DNA of 64,000 nt from Rhynchonema sp. JSB1_4 (taxonomy: Eukaryota; Nematoda; Chromadorea; Monhysterida; Xyalidae): NCBI GenBank assembly GCA_030248065.1, contig JASAMV010001589.1:62001-126000 (forward strand), in the 5' to 3' direction. The translations under genes were made by a program, and so were the position numbers. The notes beneath the pieces are model-generated. The model saw nothing but the letters and a program-made list of their open reading frames with translations. It did no database searches and was not told the DNA's origin. Shown one piece after another: positions 36,153-44,391 of the stretch; position 1 is the first letter of the stretch, and each line of letters opens with the position of its first letter.

Positions 36153-36789
36153 TAATAATGTGTAAATATTAATGGAATGTAAATGTATATAGATGTACTA
36201 AATCCGCGCGTAGCGCGCGATTTTTTGCCTATTTGGGGCAAAAATATAGATTTTGAGCCATTTTGAGTCAAAAATGTCCATTTTGGGGTCGATTGTTGTT
36301 GACGATAGATAGATTGTTCCCAGAATTTGTTGACGATGGATAGATTTGCCCACATGTGTTGACGATAGATAGATGAATTTGGGGGACCCCCCCCCCGCCC
36401 CCCCAGTGTTGGAGGTGGGGGGGGGGTTTGGGGGGTAGCCGCCCCCCCAGTACAGTAGGTATCCCCCCTCGCCTGGTACAGTAGGTATTCCCCCGATGTT
36501 TGGCATGGTACAGTAGGTATCCCCCCCGATTTTCACCCCGGTACAGTAGGTATCCCCCCGATTTTGCCCCAAAAGTGCCATTTTTTGATCAAAATGACCA
36601 AAATTAGTGTTAAATCAGTGGTTTTTACCTCAAATTACCCCAAATTCGCGCGCTACGCGCGCAAATACTACGTTTTCACACGATTCCACACATAATAAAC
36701 ACATTAAAAATTTTTACCCCAAAACCTAACCCCCCCAAACCCCCCTAGGTACATAACCCCCCAGGCCATCGGCTCTGGTACAGTGGGTC

Positions 36790-37695
36790 CTGTGCTGTGG
36801 CTGGGGGGGGGGGGCGGGGGGGGGGTCCCCCCCCCCCAATGGTACCCTACCCGCCCCGGCCTGGTACGCTACCCCCCGACCCGCCCCGCTCTTCTACCCT
36901 ACCCCCCTACTATACTGTCATAAAGAACCGTTCTTTATTTTTCGTGGAAAAAAAACCGTTTTTTTTCCGAAAAAAAACCGTTTTTTTTCCAAATACTTTT
37001 CCAGTACTTAAGAACGTAATTTCGAAAAATATAACAATTTCAGTGCAAAATTTGTTCGAAGTGACGAGAGTGCTCTTGAAGAGTGTTGAAGTCAGTCGAA
37101 AACACTTGGTTTACACGCTTTTTGGGCCATTTTGGGCCGGTTAATTTTTGTGCTCGAGCCAATTTTTCACTGAAATCGAAAAACTCATCAGTTTTGCATT
37201 ACAATTTTTTGGAAAAATTGGAATAAAGTACCGATATTTTTCCGATCAAAAACCGAAAAGGTACCCACGGAAAAATAAATGGAAAAGTATTCGGGTCTCG
37301 GAAAAAAAACGGTTTTTTTTCGGTTTTTTTTCCGGAAAAAAAACCGGTTTTTTTTCCGCCTGCCAGTATACCCCCTACCCGCCCCGCCCTGGTACCCTAC
37401 CCGCCCCGATTTTTACCCCCAAAATGCCCATTTTTCGGTCAAAAATGCCCAAATTTCGACCGAAAACCCTAAAAAGTGCAAAAAATCTCGCGCTGCGCGC
37501 GATATATGCACTTTTTAAAAACAGGCACCCGAAAAAACTTGTGTTGTACCCTACCCGCCCCGAAAAATCTTCCCCCCTCCCCCCAAACCGGATTCCCCCC
37601 CCCCAAAAAAAATCCCAGGTACACTACCCCCCTACCCGCCCCGATTTTTTCCACCTATGTACCCTACCCGCCCCGCAAAAGTAGCCACAGCACTG
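36790..37695. mobile_element. CTGTGCTGTGGCT-ended hAT-type element, nested
   Basis: Begins CTGTGCTGTGGCT and ends AGCCACAGCACTG. Flanking octamers AGTGGGTC and AGTGGGTA differ at one base. The sister at 43538-43971 has the same interior of TACCCGCCCC repeats but lacks 460 bases present here at 36911-37370, which shows the latter is a further insertion. Confidence 0.82.
36911..37370. mobile_element. Innermost nested MITE, 460 bp, target duplication CCCCCTAC
   Basis: Begins TATACTGTCATAAAGAACCG and ends with the inverse TGCCAGTATA. CCCCCTAC flanks both sides exactly. Comparison with the uninterrupted sister at 43.54-43.97 kb confirms the insertion. The interior has long TTTTTTTTCGG/CCGAAAAAAAA inverted tracts able to fold, and resembles the CCGGTTCTTT elements at 25.8 and 48.7 kb. 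Confidence 0.88.
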
Positions 37696-37933
37696 AGTGG
37701 GTATCCCCCCTCGCCGAGCGCGGTAAAGTATGTATCCCCCCTCCAGAGTACCTCCAACACTGCCCCCCCCCCCAGGTACTACCTACCCTCTGACTGTACC
37801 GGCCGAGCTAGGGGGGAACAAAAATTTTTAGGTCTAAATATTGATGAAAATACACTCTAAAACGTTAATTTCGCGCGTAGCGCGCGATTTCTCGCTTATT
37901 TGGAGTGAAAACTATCGACTTTATACCATTTTG

Positions 37934-38123
37934 GGGAACGTAATTGGTGGACCGGTAGATCGCTGACCGGTACTTTAAGCTACGGTAGCTATAGCACAGG
38001 CAGCATAGCTACCGTAACCCATATTTCCGATAGCATTCTCCGTCCGCTGGTGAAACCAGCAGATAATTACCGTAGCTAAAAGTACCGGTCAGCGATCTAC
38101 CGGTCCACCAATTACGCCCCCCC
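37934..38123. mobile_element. 190-bp near-palindromic element, target duplication CCATTTTG
   Basis: CGTAATTGGTGGACCGGTAG near the left end is exactly inverted near the right end, and the match extends over about 45 bases (GATCGCTGACCGGTACTTT). CCATTTTG flanks both sides. The element interrupts a TTTTACCATTTTGAGCC-type block whose uninterrupted form is near 35530. Confidence 0.82.
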
Positions 38124-38187
38124 CCATTTTGAGCCAAAAAATCACAACTTACTGTACCATCCGCCCAGCGGCGACCTACCTACTGTA

Positions 38188-39124
38188 CCGTATTGTCGGA
38201 AATAGAACCCGGGGGTCTATTTTTTCACTGGGGTCATTTTGAGGGGTTCAATTTATGGGGGGTCAATTATGGCGAGAAACTACGTCTCGACCACGTGAGT
38301 TTAGTTTAGATTTAAAGGCCGCAATTGAGGCAGCAGAGACGACGCCCTCTGGTAGCCTGTTCCAGAGGTCCACGACACGATAGGCCCAGTATCCGGACAA
38401 GTCTGCACCCTCCATGGACTCGACACAAACTGTGGGAGTGCCCTCGGGTTGGGCGGCAGGCTAGGAAGAATTAACAAAATGAGCTAAATATGAGCAAACA
38501 AACACGGACAAACAGAACGGGTAGGGCAGGGGTAACGGTAACGTATGGTAACACTACTGGACAACATTGACAACATCAACAACCAACAGCAAAAAAAGAA
38601 TTGAAAATAATGGAACAAACCGATTTTGAGGTGTCGCAACAGTCAACTCAGCGCAATGTGGCACCGAAGCAACAAGCCAAGGAAACTTTGATAAGTTTGA
38701 CGAAGTTAATGATTTTAATTGGTCTGAAAGTGAAAAAGACCAATGTAGCAGCGATTCAGCAAGGCGTGACCAACGAAAGAGTGATAATTAATTAATCGCT
38801 GAAGAGAAATTGGACAAAATATGGTCCCAGACACGGTCGCGACAAAGTGCGCGCAGCCTTTTTTTGAATTGATGGGATGAACTTGAGACGACTACGCACT
38901 CGGGAAGACCGTTCCACAGATCGACAACACGGTGACTCCAGAACCTTTCCAAGGACCGACCAGGCCCCCGGGCTCGACTCAGCTGGAGGCAGTGGCCACG
39001 GACAGGACGGGAGGAGGGTGAGGTGAAAAAGTCGCTCCTTGCAACCCCTGGTATAAGGCCGGAAATAATTTTGTGCACCAATGGGGGGTCAATTAATGGG
39101 GGGGTTCTATTTCCGACAATACGG
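38188..39124. mobile_element. TA-flanked element carrying two LINE 3' fragments
   Basis: Begins CCGTATTGTCGGAAATAGAA and ends with the exact inverse, TTCTATTTCCGACAATACGG; TA flanks both ends. Inside on the minus strand are two different reverse-transcriptase C-terminal fragments. One (about 38.9 kb) contains SHRVVDLWNGLPECVV, and the other (about 38.35 kb) contains AYRVVDLWNRLPEGVV. Such sequence is typical of the last coding part of LINEs. A 937-bp cut-and-paste-type element with captured LINE ends is unusual. Confidence 0.8.
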
Positions 39125-39365
39125 TACCAGCATGGAGCGTCAGTCAACCTACCTACCTTGTTTGTACCTTAGGGGAGGCTCCACCAGCTGCACCAGTGGG
39201 TTGATGCTCCATCCTGGTACAGTAGGTAGGTCCGGCCGGGCCGGAGATTTGGGGGCTCGGGCCGGGGCCGGGCCCGCCAAACCCGGCCCGATTGCGATGC
39301 GACTGCGACCTCTGGCCAGAAGTGAAAATTTCTCTTCCAATTCGAGGTGGGGGCCAGGCATGATG

Positions 39366-39665
39366 GTAAAGGCAGTCTACGGGAGGTTGTCACTCAGCCC
39401 CCGAATACCGTAACCCACCGTAATTTTGATCTGCAAGGATCGTGTCGAGACCATTTTGTTTTTATCTATGTTTTGCGTGTTAGCGCCAACACCAACCAAC
39501 ATTTCCAAGTTTTGGGGATCGACGCGCATGATGACAATTTCCAGCTTGCTGCCGCTAATACACGTGTCGATAAGCAGCGATCAGCATGGGTCTCGCAACG
39601 ATCTTGCTTGCGGCGGGTTACGGTATTCGGGGGCTGAGTGACAACCTCCGGTAGACTGCCTTTAA
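39366..39665. mobile_element. Foldback MITE, about 300 bp, 54-bp inverted ends
   Basis: The left end (AAGGCAGTCTACGGGAGG onward) and right end are inverse copies over about 54 bases, including CACTCAGCCCCCGAATACCG. Flanks read TA on both sides. The roughly 190-base centre has no coding signal. Confidence 0.8.
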
Positions 39666-39825
39666 TACGGGCATGATCATGTTGGGAAAAGCCGTCTTAC
39701 CGGAAAAGCTTCGACATCGACAGTTGCCTTGCGAGCGGTGATTTTGCAACTATGGTGGAACGGGTTGGGTACATTGGGGAAAAATCGGGGCGGGTAGGGG
39801 GTAGTGTACCTTGGATTTGGGAGGG

Positions 39826-39895
39826 GGTTCGCAAAATCGATAATGTGCGTTTTCTCTCTTTCAAGGCAACTAGACTAGCTTTTCGCAACATGCAC
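39826..39895. repeat. Dispersed repeat, inverse copy at 45297-45366
   Basis: The complement of this stretch contains GTTGCCTTGA, AGAAAACGC and TCGATTT in the same order as 45297-45366 (CATGTTGGGAAAAGCTA onward). Two divergent copies of an unclassified repeat in opposite orientation. Confidence 0.55.
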
Positions 39896-40072
39896 GTATT
39901 TATATCGACTTCACAATTGATGAAAGTGGACAGCAAACTGAAAAAGAAAGTGTCCAGTCCAATCTGATTGTTGTGGAAGCTTGAGCGGAATCGATCCTAA
40001 TTTTTTATATACTGTTTCCGGTTTGCACAAAGAAATACAATTTTTTTAATTTTTTTACCTGCAACTACGCAC

Positions 40073-40484
40073 CAGTGGTGTAGCTGGGGGGGAGTGGGGG
40101 GGGAGCCCCCCCCTAGGTACAGTAGGTAGGTTGCCGCCCCTCGCCTGGTACAGTAGGTAGGTTGCCGCCCCTCCCCTGGTACAGTAGGTAGGTTGCCGCC
40201 CCACCTAACTTTTCACCGAAAACATTCATTTTTGGCTTAAAATTGCATAAAATTAGCATATGTGTCTGCAAATAGGCGAAAAATCGCGCGCTGCGCGCGA
40301 AATTAGTGTTTTAGGCCACATTTTCTTCAGTATTTAGACATAAAAAATTTCGGTTTCCAGATGACCCCCCCCCCCAAGTGGTACGACCCCCCCCCCTAGC
40401 TCGGCTGGTACAGTAGGTAGGTTGCCGCCCCGCATTTTGGGTGGTACAGTAGGTTGCCGCCCCGCCTGGGTAGCTACACCACTG
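40073..40484. mobile_element. hAT-type MITE, 412 bp, perfect target duplication CTACGCAC
   Basis: Begins CAGTGGTGTAGCTGGG and ends TAGCTACACCACTG. CTACGCAC flanks both sides. The interior has five direct copies of GGTACAGTAGG followed by TTGCCGCCCC, and one CGCGCGCTGCGCGCG palindrome. A single matching end at 34883 (CAGTGGTGTAGCTACC) suggests another broken copy. Confidence 0.92.
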
Positions 40485-40664
40485 CTACGCACATAATATT
40501 GAATACCACATGCAGCCTTGGTCGCTGAACTGGAATTATGAAGAAGAAATTTGTAAGTGGCGCACAAAAAACAAAGAAATCTGAGAAATCAAACTGACAT
40601 TTTTGCGACGACGGATGCATGAATCCAACACGATACGAAAACAACAGAGCATGTTACACAAATA

Positions 40665-40864
40665 AAGGCAAACTACACCAACACGAGCCCGATTTCGAAG
40701 GTGGTTTGTATTGAAAACGAATAGAAAGAGAAAATCATCATGCTCCACTTTCCATTCTTCAACGTGTAACATTTCCCAAATCAGCAGCCACGTATGTATG
40801 AATGTTTCACGTTTCGCTATTCTGCCAGCTGCGAAATCGGGCTCGTGTTGGCGTAGTTTGCCTT
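40665..40864. mobile_element. MITE with AAGGCAAACTAC ends and TA flanks
   Basis: Begins AAGGCAAACTACACCAACAC and ends with the near-exact inverse, GTGTTGGCGTAGTTTGCCTT, with TA on each side. The inverted arms cover about 35 bases. A diverged sister lies at 28838-29025. Confidence 0.8.
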
Positions 40865-41158
40865 TACACGGTAAGATTCATGATATGGAGATGGGGCGCA
40901 TGGGCAGCACACACCAAAAGGACTATGCATAGCCCACCTGTGAAAAAATAGCCCGGACTATTTTTCTCATGGCCTTAGTTATTTTGTCATATTTTGCCTT
41001 ATTTTGCAGCTTTAGAAATGGCTCTGTTTCGGAGAAAACTGTACTGGATGCGGTAATGTTGGTCTGTTTCGCCCCGCTTTCGCACACAAACCTAGGCGCC
41101 AGGGTTCGTCCGTGCGAACGCCTCTGGGAAATTGGCCTCCAAAAATAAAAAAGTTTAA

Positions 41159-42078
41159 AGGGGAAATTGCACATTCCTAATCGCCTTTCAAGCTCTACAA
41201 GTGTTTAGACAGTCGTGTGGGCATCATGAAAGTCAAATCACTTGGTACAAACTCTCAAACATGTATTGGTCGCACAATGACTTTATAAGAATTGGTCAAC
41301 TTTTTTCCTGAATCGTAAAGAGGGAGAGTGACGGGGCAATGACGTTGCGTTGCGTGATCGCACACAAAACACGTAGTAAAGAGCATGTTTCAGACCTGCG
41401 GCAACGTGGTTGATCTGCCAGATTATTTTCAGGTGAAAATGCTTTGTGAGAATCACAAATAGCACAGTAGTTAAGAGTGACTGAACGTGAAAATCAGGAT
41501 TGATTTTGATGAATTCTTATATAGCCATTGTGCTACCAATACCCAGGAGAAGCAGTTCCAATGGAACAATCGGGAAGAAAATTCGGCGCGGACCGGCCGA
41601 ATTTCCACCTGCGCATTCAGGCATATTGCCTGATCAAAAAGCTGTCAAGGCGACAGAATGTTTCGCATGATTCTTTTAACTCACTAACTATAGAATTTCG
41701 CTTTTCTTTATATTTCGAATTTCGACGAATTGTTCCAGCGTGACAAGCAGAGCATGAAACATTTAGCAAACACGCTGGAACAATTCGTTGAAATTCGAAA
41801 TATAAAGAAAAGCGAAATTCTATAGTTAGTGAGTTTCAAGAATCGTGCGAAACATTCTGTCGCCTTGAGAGCTTTTTGATCAGGCAATTTGCCTGAACGC
41901 GCAGGTAGAAATTCGGCCGGTCCGCGCCGAATTTTGTTCCCTGTGGCTTGTCTTAAACGGAATCTCCTGGGTACATGTTTGAGAGTTTGTACCAAATTAT
42001 TTGACTTTTGTGATGCCCACATTGCTGTCTAAGCACTTGTTAATCTTGAAAGACGATTAGGAATGTGCAATTTCCCCT
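41159..42078. mobile_element. 920-bp long-arm foldback element flanked by TTAA
   Basis: The two arms (about 300 bases each) are inverse copies: 41159-41265 plus 41540-41741 on the left, 41773-42078 on the right, around a loop of about 30 bases. The match is near-perfect (for example AGGGGAAATTGCACATTCC and GGACCGGCCGAATTTC in both). TTAA lies at each edge. RNA from it would form a very long hairpin. The left arm is split by the 274-bp element at 41266-41539. No open reading frame spans it, so it is non-autonomous. Confidence 0.88.
41266..41539. mobile_element. TA-flanked MITE inserted in one arm of the foldback
   Basis: Begins TTGGTCGCACAATGACTTTA and ends with the inverse, TATAGCCATTGTGCTACCAA, with TA duplicated on both sides. 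The intact opposite arm reads GGGTACATG at the matching place, giving the empty site and proving insertion at TA. This is Tc1/mariner-like behaviour. Confidence 0.9.
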
Positions 42079-42277
42079 TTAAGAGACCGACCAAACATCA
42101 ACAAACGAATGAAAGAGAATGATTGCTGCCGCCAGTGTCAGAGGCCCATGACCCGGCCCAAACGGCAGGCAGGCAAAACATGTGAGGGTTTTAATCCGGG
42201 GAGCTCTATTTGGTTTTTTTTCGGTAGGGCTTACCCAAGACAATTTTACAAGAAAAATATGATGCTGTGCTGAGCTA

Positions 42278-43168
42278 CAGTGTGTAGTTCCTGGTCCGGA
42301 CCGGAAGTGGGAGATATCGGACCCCCCGTTTTTTTCGGAGGGGGAGATAGTGTACCAACCCCCGGCCCCGAGGGGGGGAAGACCAAATTCGGGAAAAGTC
42401 ACTTTTTGAGGTAGAAAATTTGACCTTTTTTGCCCATTTTTGGAAAAAATTCTTCATAAAAGGGTAGTTTGGCGACTTTTGAAAACATTGATCTGAAAAT
42501 CACACATTTTAGGCCTAAAAATGCCCATTTTAGGCCTAGAATGGCCATTTTAGGCAAAAATTGGGGCGATAGTGTACCCGGAGGGGAGATAGGGGGATAG
42601 TGTACCACCCGAGGGGGAGATAGCGTACCCGAGGGCGGGCCAGGCCGGCCGGCCCGATTGCGACCTCTGGTGGAATCAGTGTTGGAGGTACTCTGGAGGG
42701 GGGATACCTACTGTACCGCGCTCGGAGAGGGGGGGATACCTACTGTACCAGAGCCGATGGCCTGGGGGGGTTATGTACCTAGGGGGGTTTGGGGGGTTAG
42801 GTTTTGGGGTGAAAATTTTTTATGTGTTTATTATGTGTGGAATCGTGTGAAAACGTAGTATTTGCGCGCGTAGCGCGCGAATTTCGGGTAATTTGAGGTA
42901 AAAACCACTGATTTTGCACTAATTTCGGCCATTTTGGTCAAAAATTGGCACTTTTGGGGCAAAATCGGGGGGATACCTACTGTACCGGGGTGAAAATCGG
43001 GGGGGATACCTACTGTACCATACCAAACATCGGGGGGATACCTACTGTACCAGGCGAGGGGGGATACCTACTGTACTGGGGGGGGGCTACCCCCCCAAAC
43101 CCCCCCCCCACCTCCACCACGGGGTGGAATGGGAACCCCCGTCCCCCCCCCCCCCAGGAACTACACTG
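42278..43168. mobile_element. CAGTGTGTAGTTCCTGG-ended hAT-type element, target duplication CTGAGCTA
   Basis: Begins CAGTGTGTAGTTCCTGG and ends CCAGGAACTACACTG; CTGAGCTA flanks both sides exactly. It contains the nested element 42677-43122. A lone GC-rich end (GGCCGGCCCGATTGCGACC then TCTG) at 42640-42668 is probably the remnant of a third insertion. Confidence 0.9.
42677..43122. mobile_element. Nested CAGTGTTGGAGGT element, target duplication GGTGGAAT
   Basis: Begins CAGTGTTGGAGGTACTC and ends in CCTCCACCACGG; GGTGGAAT flanks both sides exactly. The interior has several GGGGGATACCTACTGTACC units and a CGCGCGTAGCGCGCG palindrome. Inserted in the element at 42278-43168. Confidence 0.88.
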
Positions 43169-43493
43169 CTGAGCTACGCGCGAAGCGCACAATTTTTGAA
43201 AATTGTGCTGTGCGCTGCGTTGAAATGCGGGTTTTTGGCTTGAACTTTTGACGGACAGTCTCGCCCCGGCCCCCGGACCGAGCCGGCAGCCTCGGCCCGG
43301 CCCGGTACGGCGCGGTCGCCCAAAACTTCGGCCCGGCCCGGTCGATGAGCTACAAAATCGCCGGGCCGGCCCGATCCTGACCTCTGCTCTGATTGCTGCG
43401 ATTGCAATGCGATGCAACAACGACCATATTTTCGGTTTCGGCGAAGGAAAGACTTGCGCAAAGTCTTGTGCTCTGTTTTGTTAAGGGTGTGGG

Positions 43494-44326
43494 CAGTGTA
43501 GTTCCTGGTCCGGAGAGGGAACAGACGTACCCTCCACCAGTGCTGTGGCTGGGGGGGGGGGTGGTCGGGGGGTCGCCCCCCAATGGTACCCTACCCGCCC
43601 CGGCCTGGTACGCTACCCCCCTACCCGCCCCGCTCTTGTACCCTACCCCCCTACCCGCCCCGCCCTGGTACCCTACCCGCCCCGATTTTTACCCCCAAAA
43701 TGCCCATTTTTCGGTCAAAAATGCCCAAATTTCGACCGAAAACCCTAAAAAGTGCAAAAATTCATATGCACTTTTTAGTACATAAAAACAGGCACCCGAA
43801 AAAACTTGTGTTGTACCCTACCCGCCCCGAAAAATCTTCCCCCCCCCCCCCCCCCCCAAACCGGATTCCCCCCCCCCCCAAAATCCCAGGTACACTACCC
43901 CCCTACCCGCCCCGATTTTTTCCACCTATGTACCCTTACCTAACCGCCCCGCAAAATTAGCCACAGCACAGCCCTCCACTATTTTCGGAGGGGGAACAGA
44001 CGTACCTACCTGGGGGGGGGGGAAGTCCCAATTTGGGGGGGGACGGAAAAAAGTCATTTTTTGAGGTCGAAAAATTGGACTATTTTTGCCTTCTTTTACG
44101 AAAAATCCCCTATAAAAAAGGTATTTTGGCGATTTTTGACGACATTGACCTAAAAATCACTCATTTTATGCCTAAAAATGCCTATTTTAGGCCTAAATTT
44201 GCCCATTTTAGGAAAAAATTGGGGGAGCAGACGTACCCGGAGGGGGAACAGTGGGGCAGGCGTACCTCGGAGGGGGAACAGACGTACCCGAGGGGGGTCC
44301 CCCCTCCCCCCCCAGGAACTACACTG
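43494..44326. mobile_element. CAGTGTAGTTCCTGG hAT-type element, target duplication GGTGTGGG
   Basis: Begins CAGTGTAGTTCCTGGTCCGG and ends CCCAGGAACTACACTG. GGTGTGGG flanks both sides exactly. Its interior (GGGGGAACAGACGTACC repeats) is split by the element at 43538-43971. The right edge is only about 65 bases from the BLTP3 start codon, so this insertion is promoter-proximal. Confidence 0.92.
43538..43971. mobile_element. Nested CAGTGCTGTGGCT element, target duplication CCCTCCAC
   Basis: Begins CAGTGCTGTGGCTGGG and ends AGCCACAGCACAG; CCCTCCAC flanks both sides exactly. The interior is TACCCGCCCC repeats on C-rich sequence. It is the uninterrupted sister of 36790-37695. Confidence 0.9.
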
Positions 44327-44391
44327 GGTGTGGGTGGTCATTCACATTGTTATTGTGGATTTTTACAGCTTTCAGAAGACAGTGGTACGCC

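Larger units (their letters stand above)
36404..37762. mobile_element. CAGTGTTGGAGGT-ended element containing two nested insertions
   Basis: Begins CAGTGTTGGAGGT and ends ACCTCCAACACTG. The flanks are C runs (seven of eight bases match), so the target duplication is weak evidence. A smaller relative is at 42677-43122; like it, this element carries GGTACAGTAGGTATCCCCC arrays and a CGCGCGCTACGCGCG palindrome. The element at 36790-37695 is inserted in it. Confidence 0.7.
33651..44391. other. Transposon-saturated intergenic gap between divergent genes
   Basis: No host gene was recognised in about 10.7 kb. It is filled with short inverted-repeat elements, often nested (listed separately), long G and C runs, GGTACAGTAGGTA repeats and CGCGCGTAGCGCGCG palindromes. 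Most open frames here are by-products of these simple repeats. The promoters of the R3HCC1-like and BLTP3 genes should lie at the two edges. Confidence 0.75.

Noticed and set aside
36440..36560. CRISPR-like array of GGTACAGTAGGTAT units
   Set aside because: Spacers are irregular C runs, units lie inside MITEs, and the genome is eukaryotic.
36797..37793. Pro-rich open frames with PYPPRPGTLP repeats (also 43393-43960)
   Set aside because: They are translations of TACCCGCCCC simple repeats inside MITEs and stop at element edges.
38601..38795. Small plus-strand open frame between the two LINE fragments
   Set aside because: Lies wholly inside the TA-flanked element and shows no conserved motif; probably untranslated LINE or filler DNA.
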